Positions 22,503 to 34,495 of a stretch of DNA of 64,000 nucleotides are shown one piece after another; position 1 is the first letter of the stretch; the number at the start of each line of letters is the position of its first letter. The DNA comes from Mikania micrantha (taxonomy: Eukaryota > Streptophyta > Magnoliopsida > Asterales > Asteraceae), in assembly GCA_009363875.1 (NCBI GenBank), contig CM018683.1, positions 42,615,815-42,679,814 of the forward strand, in the 5' to 3' direction. The notes under the pieces were generated by a model. That model was given only the letters and a program-made list of their open reading frames with translations. It searched no databases and was not told where the DNA came from. The translations under genes were made by a program, and so were the position numbers.

Positions 22503-22757
22503 ACATATAGTTTAAGAATAGAGTTTATAGCATAAGCCTCGAACATATAGTTTAAGCATGGAGTTTATAGCTTAAGCACCGAGCATATAGTTAAATCATG
22601 AAGTTTATAGCATAAGCATCGGGCATATAGTTTAAGCATAAAGTTTATAGCATAAGCATCGAGAATATAGTTTAAGCATGAAGTTTATAGCATAAGCATC
22701 GAGCATATAGTTTGAGCATAGAGTTTATAGCGTAAGCATCAAGCATATAGTTTAAGT
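22503..22757. repeat. 40-bp tandem array in element B LTR, about 6-7 units
   Basis: Unit pattern catatagtttaagcat, gagtttatagcataagc, atcgag. Matching copies lie at about 31,535-31,788 in the other LTR. Confidence 0.9.
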
Positions 22758-23372
22758 CTTAGTCTCTAGTTCCCAGAATAAGGGTTTCAAGCTTAAACAT
22801 TAGTATAAGCATCATGAATAAGTGTAAAAGTATTTAATAAACAATTCAATAATTGTTTAAAATGCATCACATGCTTCTCAGACCCGAGGTAAAAACAAAT
22901 ATGTTTGAAAAGGGACAAATGAACTCACCTTGTGTTTGAAGTGGTTGACTTAGCTTAACTAGAATCCACGCGCTCGTTGTTGTAATTGTTGTTTTCACGG
23001 TCCTGTATTGATTTCTTGTTGGTGTATCGTACAAGTATATGTTGTAATGATTTGTGTACGTGTAAGTGTTAGTGTTAGCCCTAAAGTTTGCTAACACTTG
23101 CGCTTTAGTATGTTAAGGATATATTTGTATCCCTAATTGCCTTCTTCTAGAGGGATCATCTAGAAAGCGAGTCATTCTCGGGGACTTTCTTAAGAATAAG
23201 AAAGAAGAACCTCATGTAAATACCATGGAATAAGGTTTGATCCTATTCATGGAGATTCCATAAATTACTTGTTTCCACTTATTTGACTATAACATGTCTT
23301 CATATTGTATGTTAAGTTTACTCATTGTCTTCGTTAACCTCTTATTAGTTTGTGGTTTCATAGTTGTGAAAG

Positions 23373-24115
23373 TTAAAGTTTCGACACTGTTTCTAAGTTC
23401 CTTTACCACCTTTGTAGTAAATAGCATTTATACAATTCATTCATGCATATAGTCCTTGTTTATAGGGTTAGTGTATTAGGTGACCTTATTTTAATCATGT
23501 GGGCCGGATGTATTATATGGGCTTATTCCCTTGGGGTATTTGGGCCGTATAGATGTGTGGGCCGAACATCAAAAGTTTGGGCCGAATTCATAATTTATTG
23601 GGCCGGATGTTATGGGCTAAGGGTTTGCTATTTGAGCCGAATAGATGATGTTATTGGGCTGGCTAACTAGCGTGGGCCGAACTACGTGTGGGCTGCATAG
23701 ATGGCCGAATCAGTGGCTTTGGGCCAAGTAGCATGTGGGCCGAGGGAATCGTATGGGTCCACTAATGAAATTAAACTGATCGGAGAAAAATGGGTCTTCA
23801 TTCCAGCGAACCTATCAACGAAGCAACCATAGGTTCGGCTTTAGATGAATGCTGGGTTCGGCGCTCAAGTAGGTTCGTTCAAAGGATAGGTTCGGTGGGT
23901 TACACAGGTTCGCGGTGCACAGGTTCGTGATCAATGAAGGTTCGTCTAGCATGGGGGTTCGCATGAAGGTTCGTGGCCGGAGGGTTCGCAGGTCAAGCAG
24001 GCAAGGTTCGCGGTTGGGAAGAAGACAGCATGGTTCGGCCTTGGTAGCCGTGCATGGGTTCGTCTACTCTCTTGTGGGTTCGGCTGATGACCAATGGTTC
24101 GCTCGTTGATAAAAG
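23373..24115. repeat. 743-bp GGTTCG/GGGCCG-rich segment present in only one element B LTR
   Basis: Aligning the LTRs, the sequence gttgtgaaag at 23,363-23,372 continues here for 743 bp before ggctcggctggtcc. In the right LTR the same two flanks are joined directly at about 32,401-32,405. An AAAG match at both edges suggests a microhomology deletion in the right copy. The segment is full of short GGTTCG and GGGCCGA motifs. Confidence 0.85.
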
Positions 24116-25456
24116 GCTCGGCTGGTCCAAGCTTGGCGAGCAAGGTTCGCCATGGCTGGAAAGGTTCGGCTGTGAGAGGTGTAACCATGCAGGTTCGGCT
24201 GGTCGAAGGTTCGGCCCGCCTCTCCCCTGTGCGGACCTGCAACTGATTAACCTCGCTCTAGGACTTCGAATCTGTTCCAACCCATTCCCATAGCAATGTT
24301 AAGTATTTATGAGTTCTCGAGTGTGTTGGGGTTCGAAGAGAAAGTTTAGAACCGACTAGAGTGGTTGGGTCGAACAAAGGGTTTAGAAAACCCTAGTTTT
24401 CGTGAAATTAAAAGCTTCATACCTCGAGTTTGGCTGGATAACTTCTTAGATCGGTTGTACTTCTATGTAGAGGATGTTGAGGGCTTCATGTAGACACCAA
24501 AAACACGAGATTTCGTCCACAAATGAGCAAGGTATGAAGCTTGGAAGGTGGATTTTGCTAGAGAAAGAAGGAGAAAATAGTTGGAGCTTGTAGAGAGAGA
24601 GAGAGAGGAGATGTAATTAATGAAGAAAAGGGTTTCATTTAGGGTTTATATACCCCGTGGGTGTTCGGGTTTGTTTCGGTTGCTCGGTTCTAGTTTTCGT
24701 CATGTTTCCGGCACGTTACGCGCGTTTTTTGTAAATTAAATAGAAAGATTTTATTTTCAAATGTTTGGAAGGTGGTTATTTCTAGTAAATATTTTAAATT
24801 TACTTTTCTTGAATTTATTTATCGTAATTAGTTATTTTAAACGCTTCGTTAACTCGCGTCACTTTTGCACGTATTCTATGTATTTTAATCAAAGTAAATT
24901 TATTTTTAAAATTTTAAAAGATTGCGATTCCTAATAAATATTCAATATTCAACTTTCTTATATTATTTTCGTTCGTTTCGTCGTTCGTTTTCGTTTTGTC
25001 AGAACGTGTCACCTTCGAGCGTATTCGTTCGAATCGTCACCCGAACGAACACAACGTTGGTTTAACTTTCTGATTCTTGTTTTCTACTTTTCAGTCATCA
25101 TTTCAGAACGTTAAACTTTCCAGATTTATTCGTACAGATCGTCACCTATACGAATAATTCGTCGGTTTAGCATTCCGTAACAACAACCGTTATGGTTTTT
25201 TTTTGTTTAACCTCGCATACGTTTATACATAATAGCATGAAATCAAGTATTTGTGTGTCAGTTCAGTGTTGTCTGATGTGTTTCTAACTCTTAAACCATA
25301 TGGTTTAAGTCAGATTTCAGAACAATAGCATAATAGTTTAGTGTCAAGCATCAAATGTTATTAGCATACAATAGTTCACGTAGCTTGTACCTGAGTTACT
25401 GTGCAAATTACTGTAGAGATCACTGTTCTGGAAACACTTCCGGCACTGATATTACA

Positions 25457-25468
25457 GTCTCCCCTTGT
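25457..25468 (-). promoter_or_regulatory. Polypurine tract of element B
   Basis: The minus strand reads ACAAGGGGAGAC just before the LTR start TGTAATATC, preceded by the palindromic ATTTCGGGACGAAATTTC also seen in element A. Confidence 0.8.
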
Positions 25469-25490
25469 TATAGAAATTTCGTCCCGAAAT

Positions 25491-28400
25491 TTAAGAATCG
25501 TTATCCGGTACGACTTCCTCTGTAAACAGTTGGGGATACTTAGTCTTCATGTGATCTTCGCGTTCCCAAGTAAACTCGGGCCCGCGCTTTGAGTTCCAAC
25601 GAACCTTGACGATTGGGATACGGCTTCGCCTCAGTTTCTTAACCTTGCTATCCATAATCTCCAAAGGTTCTTCAACAAAGTGTAAGTGTTTATCCAATTG
25701 AATTTCTTCAACTGGTATAACAATTGATTCATCAGCAAGGCATTTCTTCAAGTTGGAGACGTGAAACACGTCGTGCACACTACTAAGTTCATCTGGCAAT
25801 CTAAGTCTGTACACCACAGGACCAATACGTTCGGTAATCTCGAACGGTCCCACGTACCGTGGTGCTAGTTTGCCTTTCTTTCCAAAACGGACTACGCCTT
25901 TCCATGTGGATACCTTCAACATGACGCGGTCTTCTACTTGGAATTCCAGCGGCTTGCGCCGTTTATCGGCATAGCTCTTTTGTCTGCTTCGGGTTGCTTG
26001 TAGCCTTTGTTGTATCTGAGCAATTTTGTCTGTAGTTTCTTGAATGAGTTCTGGCCCGGTTATACGATTATCTCCCACTTCAGACCAACAGATCGGTGAT
26101 CGACACTTGCGACCATAGAGAGCCTCGAACGGTGCACATCCGATGCTACTATGATAGCTGTTGTTGTAGGAGAATTCGATCAGTGGCAAATGTGAATCCC
26201 AATTCCCACCAAAGTCTAAAACACAAGTTCTCAACATGTCCTCCAGGGTCTGTATAGTACGTTCGCTTGGACCATCCGTTTGTGGATGGTAGGCTGTACT
26301 CAGATTCAAGTGTGTCCATAGAGATTTCTGCAATGATTGCCAGAACCTTGATGTGAATCTGCTATCACGATCTGAGATGTTCGACAATGGCACAGCATGG
26401 CGTACCACTATCTCGTTGATGTAGAGTTTCGCTAGTTTATCCATCTTGTAAGTTTCTCACATCGGCAAGAAATGAGCAGAATTGGTTAATCGATCAATGA
26501 TTACCCAAATAATGTCATGACCACTGGAAGTGCAAGGTAGCTTGGTGACAAAGTCCATAGCTATCTGTTCCCACTTCCAAAGTGGAATTTCAGGCTGTTC
26601 CAGTAAACCTGACGGTTTCTGGTGTTCCGCCTTCACTTTGGCACACGTAAGGCATCAACCAACGTACTCAGCTATGTCTTTCTTCATACCCGGCCACCAA
26701 TAACACGCCCGTAAGTCTTGGTACATTTTATCAGCACCGGGATGCACAGAGTACTTGGTCTTGTGTGTTTCATCAAAAATAAGGTTTCTCAACTCATCCA
26801 CTGCAGGAATCCATACACGATCCTTGTAGTAGATGATTCCATCAGGCTTGGTTTCCAATTGCTTTTCCGCCCCACAATCTAGTTCTTTCTTCAAGTTTCC
26901 GCGTTCAACAGCCTCTTGTTGTGCTTGAATTATGTTGTCGTGTAAGCTTGTCTGCACAGTCATCCCCATTGCTCTGACGCGCAAGGGTTTGACCCGTTCC
27001 TTCGGACTCAAGGCATTAGCTACAACGTTTGCCTTGCCCGGATGGTACTTGATTACACAGTCGTAATCATTCAGAAGTTCAACCTAACGTCGCTGTCGCA
27101 TGTTGAGTTCCTTCTGATCAAATATGTGTTGTAGACTTTTGTGATCAGTCAATATGGCACACTTTGTACCATATAAGTAATGTCTCCTAATCTTTAATGC
27201 GAATATCACTACTCCCAGTTCCAGATCATGAGTAGTGCAGTTCTTCTCATGAATCTTCAGTTGTCTCGAGGCATACGAAATAACTTTGTCTCGTTGCATC
27301 AGTACACAGCCGAGTCCCCGATGGGATGCATCACAGTACACTACAAAGTCATCACAACCGTTTGGGAGAGATAAGATTGGAGCATCACATAGCTTTTGCT
27401 TCAAAGTCTGAAAGGCATCTTCTTGCTTCTGTTCCCAAACAAACGGCTCGCTTTTTTGTGTTAGCTTTGTGAGTGGCTAGGCTATCTTAGAAAAGTTTGA
27501 GATAAACCTTTTGTAATAGCCTGCTAAGCCTAGAAAGGAACGTATCTCTGTCGGTGTCTTCGGAGTATCCCAGTTCTTTATTGCCTCGATCTTAGCAGGG
27601 TCAACATGTATTCCCTCGCTGTTGACTACATGACCAAGAAATTGAACCTTTTTTAACCAAAATTCACACTTGGAGAATTTGGCATAGAGTTTCTCTTTCT
27701 TCAACAGTTCCAAGATCATTCTAAGATGTTGCTCGTGCTCTGCTTTGCTTTTGGAGTAGATCAATATGTCATCAATGAAAAAAATAACAAATTGATCTAG
27801 ATACGGCTTGCACACTCGGTTCATGAGATCCATGAAAACCGCGGGCGCATTCATCAATCCAAAAGGCATCACCATAAACTCGCAATGCCCGTATCGGGTA
27901 CAAAATGCCGTCTTTGGTATATCTTCATCTTGAACTCTGAGTTGATGGTATCCGGACCGCAGATCGATCTTCAAAAAGTATTTAGCTCCTTGCAGTTGAT
28001 CAAACAAATCATCAATCCTCGGTAATGGATACCTATTCTTGATGGTTAATTTGTTTAGCTCCCTGTAGTCTATGCACATACGAAAGGATCCATCCTTCTT
28101 CTTCACAAACAGAACCGGCGCTTCCCAAGGTGAGAAGCTCGGTCGGATGAAACCTTTGTCTAGTAGCTCCTGTAGTTGATTCTACAATTCCTGCATCTCT
28201 GAAGGTGCTAACCTGTAAGGAGATTTAGCTACAAGTGTTGCTCCAAGAATCAAATCAATACGAAACTCTACCGGTCGCACAGGTGGCAATCCAGGTAGAT
28301 CTTCAGGAAACACTTCGGGGTATTCCTTTACTATCGGCACGTCTTGTATCGTTTTCTTGTCTTTTTCCTTCTCCACCACATGAGCCAAGAAAGCTATGCA

Positions 28401-29330
28401 TTTCTTTTGTAGACACTTACACGCTTTTATGCAAGATATGATTTTAACACTTCGCTTTGCTTGATCCCCACGAACTTCCAATACACGATCAGTCGCCACT
28501 GGAATCCGAAGTAGCTTTTCGGAACAAATGACTTCTACTCTATTGAGAGATAGCCAATCCATCCCAACAATAATGTCGAAATTGCCCAACTCCATCGGAA
28601 GCAAGTCGATGGTAAATGTGTGATCAGTGAGTGTGAGTGGGCAGTTCCTAAGTATAGTGCTAACTGTAATTTCTTTCCTATTCGCTACTTCGATAATGTA
28701 AGGGGAGTCTAAAGTTTCCTCAGTATGATTAAGTTGACGTGCAAAATCAGATGAAATAAAACTCTGGTCTGCACCAGTGTCAAACAGAATAGATGCATAA
28801 GAGTCATGTAAAAGAAATGTACCAGTGACCACATTAGGGTCTTGGCGTGCTGCATTGGCTCCAATAAGAAAGACCCTTCCACGAGGTGCTTGTGCTCCTT
28901 GTTGCACTCTTTTCGGGCAGTCTCGGGAGAAATGACCCAATTCTCCACAGTTATAGCATCCCCTGTTGTTGTTGTTGTTGTTGCCTGGGTTTGGTGGTGG
29001 AGGTAATGCTCTAGCAGCATTGTTGGTAGCTTGTGTTGCGGGAGTGCGGCACTGCGTAACCCAGTGGCCAAATCGACCACAGTTTGTGCACTTCCTACAC
29101 TGCACCGTAGCGGAATGGTGATACTTGCAGTGAGTACACTGTGGATGTACTCCAACGTAGTTCTTAGGTGCAGCATTAGCAGGTACCGCAGGGGCTTGTC
29201 TCAGAGGAGCGGCCATCACGTAGTTCTTGACGACCTTTTGTTTCTTCTTTTGATGGTTATCGAGCTTCTTTGTCGATTCTTCCTTAGTTTTCCCTGTGTC
29301 ATCTTTCAAAACTCCTGACTTCACCATCAC
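25491..29330 (-). pseudogene. Element B pol (knuckles, protease, RT, RNase H, integrase) in one frame with five nonsense codons
   Basis: All five open segments (29,330-28,182; 28,106-27,477; 27,404-27,084; 27,011-26,655; 26,444-25,491) share one frame, so only in-frame stops separate them. In order: two zinc knuckles (CTNCGRFGHWVTQC, CYNCGELGHFSRDC); aspartic protease (ILFDTGADQSFIS); RT (YFLKIDLRSGYHQLRV, MPFGLMNAPAVF, catalytic FIDDILIYSK); RNase H (VVYCDASHRGLGCVLMQ, then THDLELGVVIFALK); the integrase zinc-finger region (RACYWWPGMKKDIAEYVG); and the integrase core end and C-terminus (STAYHPQTDG, KVRWNSKRGPEFTWER). Stops at 28,182 and 27,477 are TAG; near 27,084 a TAG replaces an expected Trp; 26,655 and about 26,460 are TGA. 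Stops aside, the domains are well conserved. Confidence 0.9.
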
Positions 29331-30132
29331 ACTAGTGAGTTTGGCTGAGAGAGAGATGGCTAACTCCAGAGTTGCAGGATTTCAGCCAGCACAATACTTC
29401 GAATGCAGGAGGGTAATCCTACTACATATCTATCGATCAGCTTCTCCAGAGTTGGCACCATCTCTGGCACCAAAGCTACCAGTTCATGATAGCTTGTGGT
29501 GAATGTCATGTGATCAGCTCCCTTCATCACATGGTTTGAGAGCTCCACTTCCAGCTTTTGTAATTCATGCTTCGGGCAGAATTCGTTCCTCAGAAGTATT
29601 TTGAAGTCTGCCCAAGGCATTGCCAGTGCTTCATCTCTGCCTCTTGCTCTGATCTGGAGTTCCACCATGTTAAGGCTTGTTTGCTGAAAGACCCAGCCGC
29701 ATATCGAACCTTGTGATGTTCTGGACAACCGCTTATGTCCAGGGTGGTCTCCATTTTCTCTAGCCATTGGATCAGTCCAACAGCTCCTTTGACATGAGTA
29801 AAGCTTGGTGGCTTGCATCCTACAAATGACTTGTAGGAGCAGTCCAAAGTAGTGCCAGTGTTTCCACTAGCTTCCCCCGTAGTGTGGTCAGAGTTGTTGT
29901 CGTGGCCTTGGATTCTGTTAATCATCTCTGGGATGACATCCTTCAGTTGGCTCGTCAGTTGACTGGTAAGAAGTGTTGCCAGAGCAACAGTAGAAGGATC
30001 AAGATCTGGAACCGCATTCGGGTTCGGAGGAGGGTTTAGTGGAGGAGGAGGTGGCGGTGGTGAATCTGGTGGTGTAGGAGTAAATGAATGAGGTGCTGAG
30101 GCTTGCGGAGTCGGTTGTCTTCTGGGCGGCAT
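29330..30132 (-). pseudogene. Element B gag, frameshifted
   Basis: The best start is the Met at 30,132 (MPPRRQPTPQASA), about 150 bp after the PBS. A proline-rich leader (PPDSPPPPPPPLNPPPNPN) is followed by the gag domain: SYKSFVGCKPPSF, GLIQWLEKMETTLDISGCPE, QALTWWN. Frame is lost near 29,640 and picks up as ARGRDEALAMPWADFKILLR, then VPTLEKLIDRYVVGLPSCIR, and shifts again into the zinc-knuckle frame near 29,370. Two frameshifts are therefore needed to explain it. Non-functional as it stands. Confidence 0.85.
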
Positions 30133-30266
30133 TCTGATCATAACCAAAAGGATATTGGTTAGTGTAGTGATCGAATGTAGAAGACACAATGCAATCCTAA
30201 ATCCTATGTTCTCTACATGAGGGTCCCTAAGTTATAGTCTAGGCCAAACCGTTTAAGTTATAACCT

Positions 30267-30282
30267 TGAGCTCTGATACCAA
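30267..30282 (-). promoter_or_regulatory. Primer binding site of element B (initiator tRNA-Met type)
   Basis: The minus strand reads ATTGGTATCAGAGCTC directly after the LTR end, i.e. the TGGTATCAGAGC primer site. This fixes the right LTR as the 5' LTR of the minus-strand element. Confidence 0.9.
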
Positions 30283-30284
30283 TC

Positions 30285-33200
30285 TGTCACACCCTGAGCC
30301 GGTGAGACGGATCGACTTCCCCGCCAGGCGGAAGGTTCTAGAGGAACGATATCGTTAGTGATAATCATGATGATCAGATTGTTTACATGGCATCAACATT
30401 GAGAATAACTAAAGCACAACAAAGCATTAAACTAGGATTACAAAGTTAAATGACAATATCAATGATTGATAATTTAACTAAGTAAACCTATCAAGAGAAT
30501 CAATGTTCACTATCTTTTAACTGTACAAGATATCAAAAGTGTCTCGCATCCATTAACAAAATATGTGCTTTCCAAAAGTCTACTAGGTCCTTTAACTGGG
30601 CATCCTAGCATGCAATCCTAAGCCTTACTTACACCTGTGCATCACCTGAGAAAGCATGTAAGAAAACAAAGTCAACACAATGGTTGGTGAGTTCATATAG
30701 TTTAATTGTTGAAAAATAGTTTTAGCAAACCTCTTTCGGTAAAACCTTAATCTCATTAACATCACATGTAATATCCAAATCGGTATGCTTATATATAGGG
30801 CATACGAAAGGGTCGAACCTACAACCCGCCCAAACGCCATCCCACCACATACTAACCCGCATATGACACTGTTGTTAATGATAATCAAGCATTTTACCTA
30901 CCATCCAATCCAGTCTTCATCATAGTTTTAGTGTACTGTTTAAAAGTTTACAAGTTCATAGCATTCTTGTAGATTAGCTTTAGAGTACATTGTACAATGA
31001 CAATTGTTTCACAAATCATAGTTTAGCTTTCACCAATCTCATGCATGGGTACAAGCTTTGCTCTAGCATAGTTTAGCATTTACGTAGCCCACGAAAAGAT
31101 ACAAGCTTTGATCTAGCATAGTTTAGCCATTACGTATCTCATGAATTGGTTTTAGCTTGGCATCGGAATAGTTTAGCATTTACGTATCTCATATATAGAT
31201 ACAAGCCTTGCTCAAGCATAGTTTGGCATTTACGTATCTCATATATAGACACAAGCTGTGCACACACAGAGTTTAGCATTTACATATTTCATATATGCAG
31301 ACACAAGCCTTGCTCTAGCATAGTTTGGCATTTACGTATCTCATATATAAATAAAATCTTAGCATTCGCATAGTTTAGCTTTCACGTATCTCATGCATGG
31401 GTACAAGCTTTGCTCTAGCATAGTTTAGCAATTACGTAGCCCATGAATAGATACAAGCTTAGCCTTTAGCATACAATCATGGCTTTGAGTATTTAGCTTC
31501 TAGTATCACTATATGTTTTGAGTATATAGTCTGTAACATATAGTTTAAGAATAGAGTTTATAGCATAAGCCTCGAACATATAGTTTAAGCATGGAGTTTA
31601 TAGCTTAAGCACCGAGCATATAGTTAAATCATGAAGTTTATAGCATAAGCATCGGGCATATAGTTTAAGCATAAAGTTTATAGCATAAGCATCGAGAATA
31701 TAGTTTAAGCATGAAGTTTATAGCATAAACATAGAGCATATAGTTTGAGCATAGAGTTTATAGCGTAAGCATCAAGCATATAGTTTAAGTCTTAGTCTCT
31801 AGTTCCCAGAATAAGGGTTTCAAGCTTAAACATTAGTATAAGCATCATGAATAAGTGTAAAAGTATTTAATAAACAATTCAATAATTGTTTAAAATGCAT
31901 CACATGCTTCTCAGACCCGAGGTAAAAACAAATATGTTTGAAAAGGGACAAATGAACTCACCTTGTGTTTGAAGTGGTTGACTTAGCTTAACTAGAATCC
32001 ACGCGCTCGTTGTTGTAATTGTTGTTTTCACGGTCCTGTATTGATTTCTTGTTGGTCTATCTTACAAGTATATGTTGTAATGATTTGTGTACGTGTAAGT
32101 GTTACTGTTAGCCCTAAAGTTTGCTAACACTTGCGCTTTAGTATGTTAAGGATATATTTGTATCCCTAATTGCCTTCTTCTAGAGGGATCATCTAGAAAG
32201 CGAGTCATTCTCGGGGACTTTCTTAAGAATAAGAAAGAAGAACCTCATGTAAATACCATGGAATAAGGTTTGATCCTATTCATGGAGATTCCATAAATTA
32301 CTTGTTTCCACTTATTTGACTATAACATGTCTTCATATTGTATGTTAAGTTTACTCATTGTCTTCGTTAAGCTCTTATTAGTTTGTGGTTTCATAGTTGT
32401 GAAAGGCTCGGCTGGTCCAAGCTTGGTGAGCAAGGTTCGCCATGGCTGGAAAGGTTCGGCTGTGAGAGGTGTAACCATGCAGGTTTGGCTAGTCGAAGGT
32501 CCGGCCAGCATCTCACCTGTGCGGACCTGCAACTGATTAACCTCGCTCTAGGACTTCGAATCTGTTCCAACCCATTCCCATAGCAATGTTAAGTATTTAT
32601 GAGTTCTCGAGTGTGTTGGGGTTCGAAGAGAAAGTTTAGAACCGGCTAGAGTGGTTGGGTCGAACAAAGGGTTTAGAAAACCCTAGTTTTCGTGAAATTA
32701 AAAGCTTCATACCTCGAGTTTGGCTGGATAACTTCTTAGATCGGTTGTAATTCTATGTAGGGGATGTTGAGGGCTTCATGTAGACACCAAAAACACGAGA
32801 TTTTGCCCACGAATGAGCAAGTTATGAAGCTTGGAAGGTGGATTTTGCTAGAGAGAGAAGGAGAAAATAGTTGGAGCTTGTAGAGAGAGAGAGAGGAGAT
32901 GCAATTAATGAAGAAAAGGGTTTCATTTAGGGTTTATATACCCCGTGGGTGTTCGGGTTTGTTTCGTTTGCTCGGTTCTACTTTTCGTCGTGTTTCCGGC
33001 ACGTTAAGCGCGTTTTTTATAAATTAAATAGAAAGATTTTATTTTCAAATGTTTGGAAGGTGGTTATTTCTAGTAAATATTTTAAATTTACTTTTCTTGA
33101 ATTTATTTATCGTAATTAGTTATTTTAAACGCTTCGTTAACTCGCGTCACTTTTGCACGTATTCTATGTATTTTAATCAAAGTAAATTTATTTTTAAAAT

Positions 33201-33475
33201 TTTAAAAGATTGCGATTCCCAATAAATATTCAATATTCAACTTTCTTATATTATTTTCGTTCGTTTCGTCGTTCGTTTTCGTTTTGTCAGAACGTGACAC
33301 CTTCGAGCGTATTCGTTCGAATCGTCACCCGAACGAACACAATGTTGGTTTAACTTTCTGATTCTTGTTTTCTACTTTTCAGTCATCATTTCAGAACGTT
33401 AAACTTTCCAGATTTATTCGTACAGATCGTCACCTATACGAATAATTCGTCGGTTTAGCATTCCGTAACAACAAC
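30285..33475 (-). repeat. Element B 5' LTR, main part (interrupted by element C)
   Basis: Starts TGTCACACCCTGAGCC on the plus strand and parallels 21,254-25,180 except for the 743-bp segment. It contains the same 50-bp and 40-bp arrays. It stops where element C begins and resumes at 43,581 for only about 50 bp. Confidence 0.9.
31022..31788. repeat. 50-bp and 40-bp tandem arrays, second LTR copy
   Basis: Counterparts of the arrays at 21,991-22,440 and 22,503-22,757, with the same unit order and only scattered substitutions. No array expansion has occurred since insertion as far as I can tell. Confidence 0.88.
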
Positions 33476-33539
33476 TGTTGGAAAATAAGGACTGACGAAG
33501 CAAAACCACCTTTCAAATAATCAATTTGAATAAATGTTG

Positions 33540-33915
33540 CAGGACACTAACTTCCGAAGACATGAAGATAATATTTTCTTTGGAAGACACTAAATAAAGA
33601 CATCAGCTTCTGAAGATAATATTATTCGGAAGACAATTGCTTCCGAAGACAAAACTTCAGAAGATGCTTCGGAAGATTCTATCGGAAGACAAGCCTCAGA
33701 AGACACTATCGGAAGAGTACATTACTTCGGAAGACTCGTGTGTCCACATTAGCTTCCGATGACTGTCTTCTGATGAAAGAATAAGTGTATCTACATCAGC
33801 TTTCGATAGAAGAACAACTGGTTCATTAATCAGTTTCCTATGAATAACTTCCGAAAGAATAATTCCTTTAACATTAGTACAACTGTCTGAACCTCGGAAG
33901 ACTTCAGGATCTTTG
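33540..33915. promoter_or_regulatory. Palindrome-rich U3 region (CTTCGGAAG motif cluster)
   Basis: About a dozen copies of CGGAAGA or its reverse TCTTCCG lie in 375 bp, many as the near-palindrome CTTCGGAAG. Clusters of palindromic repeats in the LTR are a known trait of Sireviruses. The matching cluster in the 3' LTR spans about 42,850-43,225. A role as transcription-factor sites or RNA structure is inference. Confidence 0.6.
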
Positions 33916-34028
33916 AAGATCCTAGTTGACTTTACATTTGTACTATTCTGATGCTACAGTGTCTGTAAAAGTGTTTTCTGTCTTATCTATTTATGTATCT
34001 TGTCCTGAAGCATTAAATGGTTAGGGCT

Positions 34029-34036
34029 ATTTATAC
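34029..34036 (+). promoter_or_regulatory. TATA-like box of element C LTR
   Basis: TATTTATA followed by CCCCAACATCC sits at the expected place before the (CT)n tract; the same box is at about 43,339-43,346 in the 3' LTR. Confidence 0.5.
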
Positions 34037-34103
34037 CCCAACATCCTTTGAATGAAATACAACACTTTTCTGAATCTTCTTTGTGTTGCCTTATTACCTT
34101 ATG

Positions 34104-34144
<41 letters not shown>

Positions 34145-34279
34145 AGAAAACTAAACAACCAAAATAACTAAGATCAAGTGCAAAACCTTATAGGGAGCTA
34201 ATACAAAGGTTTTGACTAAGTGTCTAAAATTCTATTCCTTGTTAAAAGGCCTCTCCTCGGGTCTCTGATCTTCTACAAT

Positions 34280-34292
34280 TGGTATCATAGCC
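34280..34292 (+). promoter_or_regulatory. Primer binding site of element C
   Basis: TGGTATCATAGCC follows the LTR after two bases (AT). It differs from the standard initiator tRNA-Met complement (TGGTATCAGAGCC) at one position (G to T). Confidence 0.8.
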
Positions 34293-34495
34293 TTGTTCTT
34301 TAGTCTTGGTTTAACCATCAAGTCTAAAATTCAAAGCTCTCTTTGATATCTTGGTGTTTAGTTTTTCTGTGTTCATATACTCTTCTAAATCTGCAGAAGT
34401 TTGATTGTTGAACTCTTTTGTGTTCAAAAATCATTCCAACAAACTACTTTGAGTACTCATTACTTGTTGATTTACTCATAACCGTTTGTAAACAC

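Larger units (their letters stand above)
21254..25456 (-). repeat. Element B 3' LTR (4.2 kb)
   Basis: On the plus strand it runs from TGTCACACCC to GATATTACA, and rc PPT sequence follows at once. The length of 4,203 bp is extreme for a plant LTR. It holds a 50-bp array, a 40-bp array, and a GGTTCG-rich segment absent from the other LTR. Short ORFs in it (for example 23,946-24,280) are not conserved between the LTRs. Confidence 0.88.
33476..34277 (+). repeat. Element C 5' LTR
   Basis: 802 bp. The first half is packed with CTTCGGAAGAC/GCTTCCGAAGAC repeats. A TATA-like TATTTATA lies at about 34,029-34,036, and a (CT)n run at about 34,107-34,137 is longer than in the 3' LTR. Confidence 0.93.

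Noticed and set aside
21991..22757. Regular repeat array that could be taken for CRISPR
   Set aside because: Units are contiguous without unique spacers, diverged, and lie in a plant retrotransposon LTR, duplicated in the other LTR.
23946..24280. Overlapping ORFs of 60-98 codons on both strands
   Set aside because: They arise from the GGTTCG-rich low-complexity segment; the main part is absent from the second LTR.
28709..29176. 155-codon second minus-strand ORF
   Set aside because: Out-of-frame shadow of the element B zinc-knuckle/protease region.
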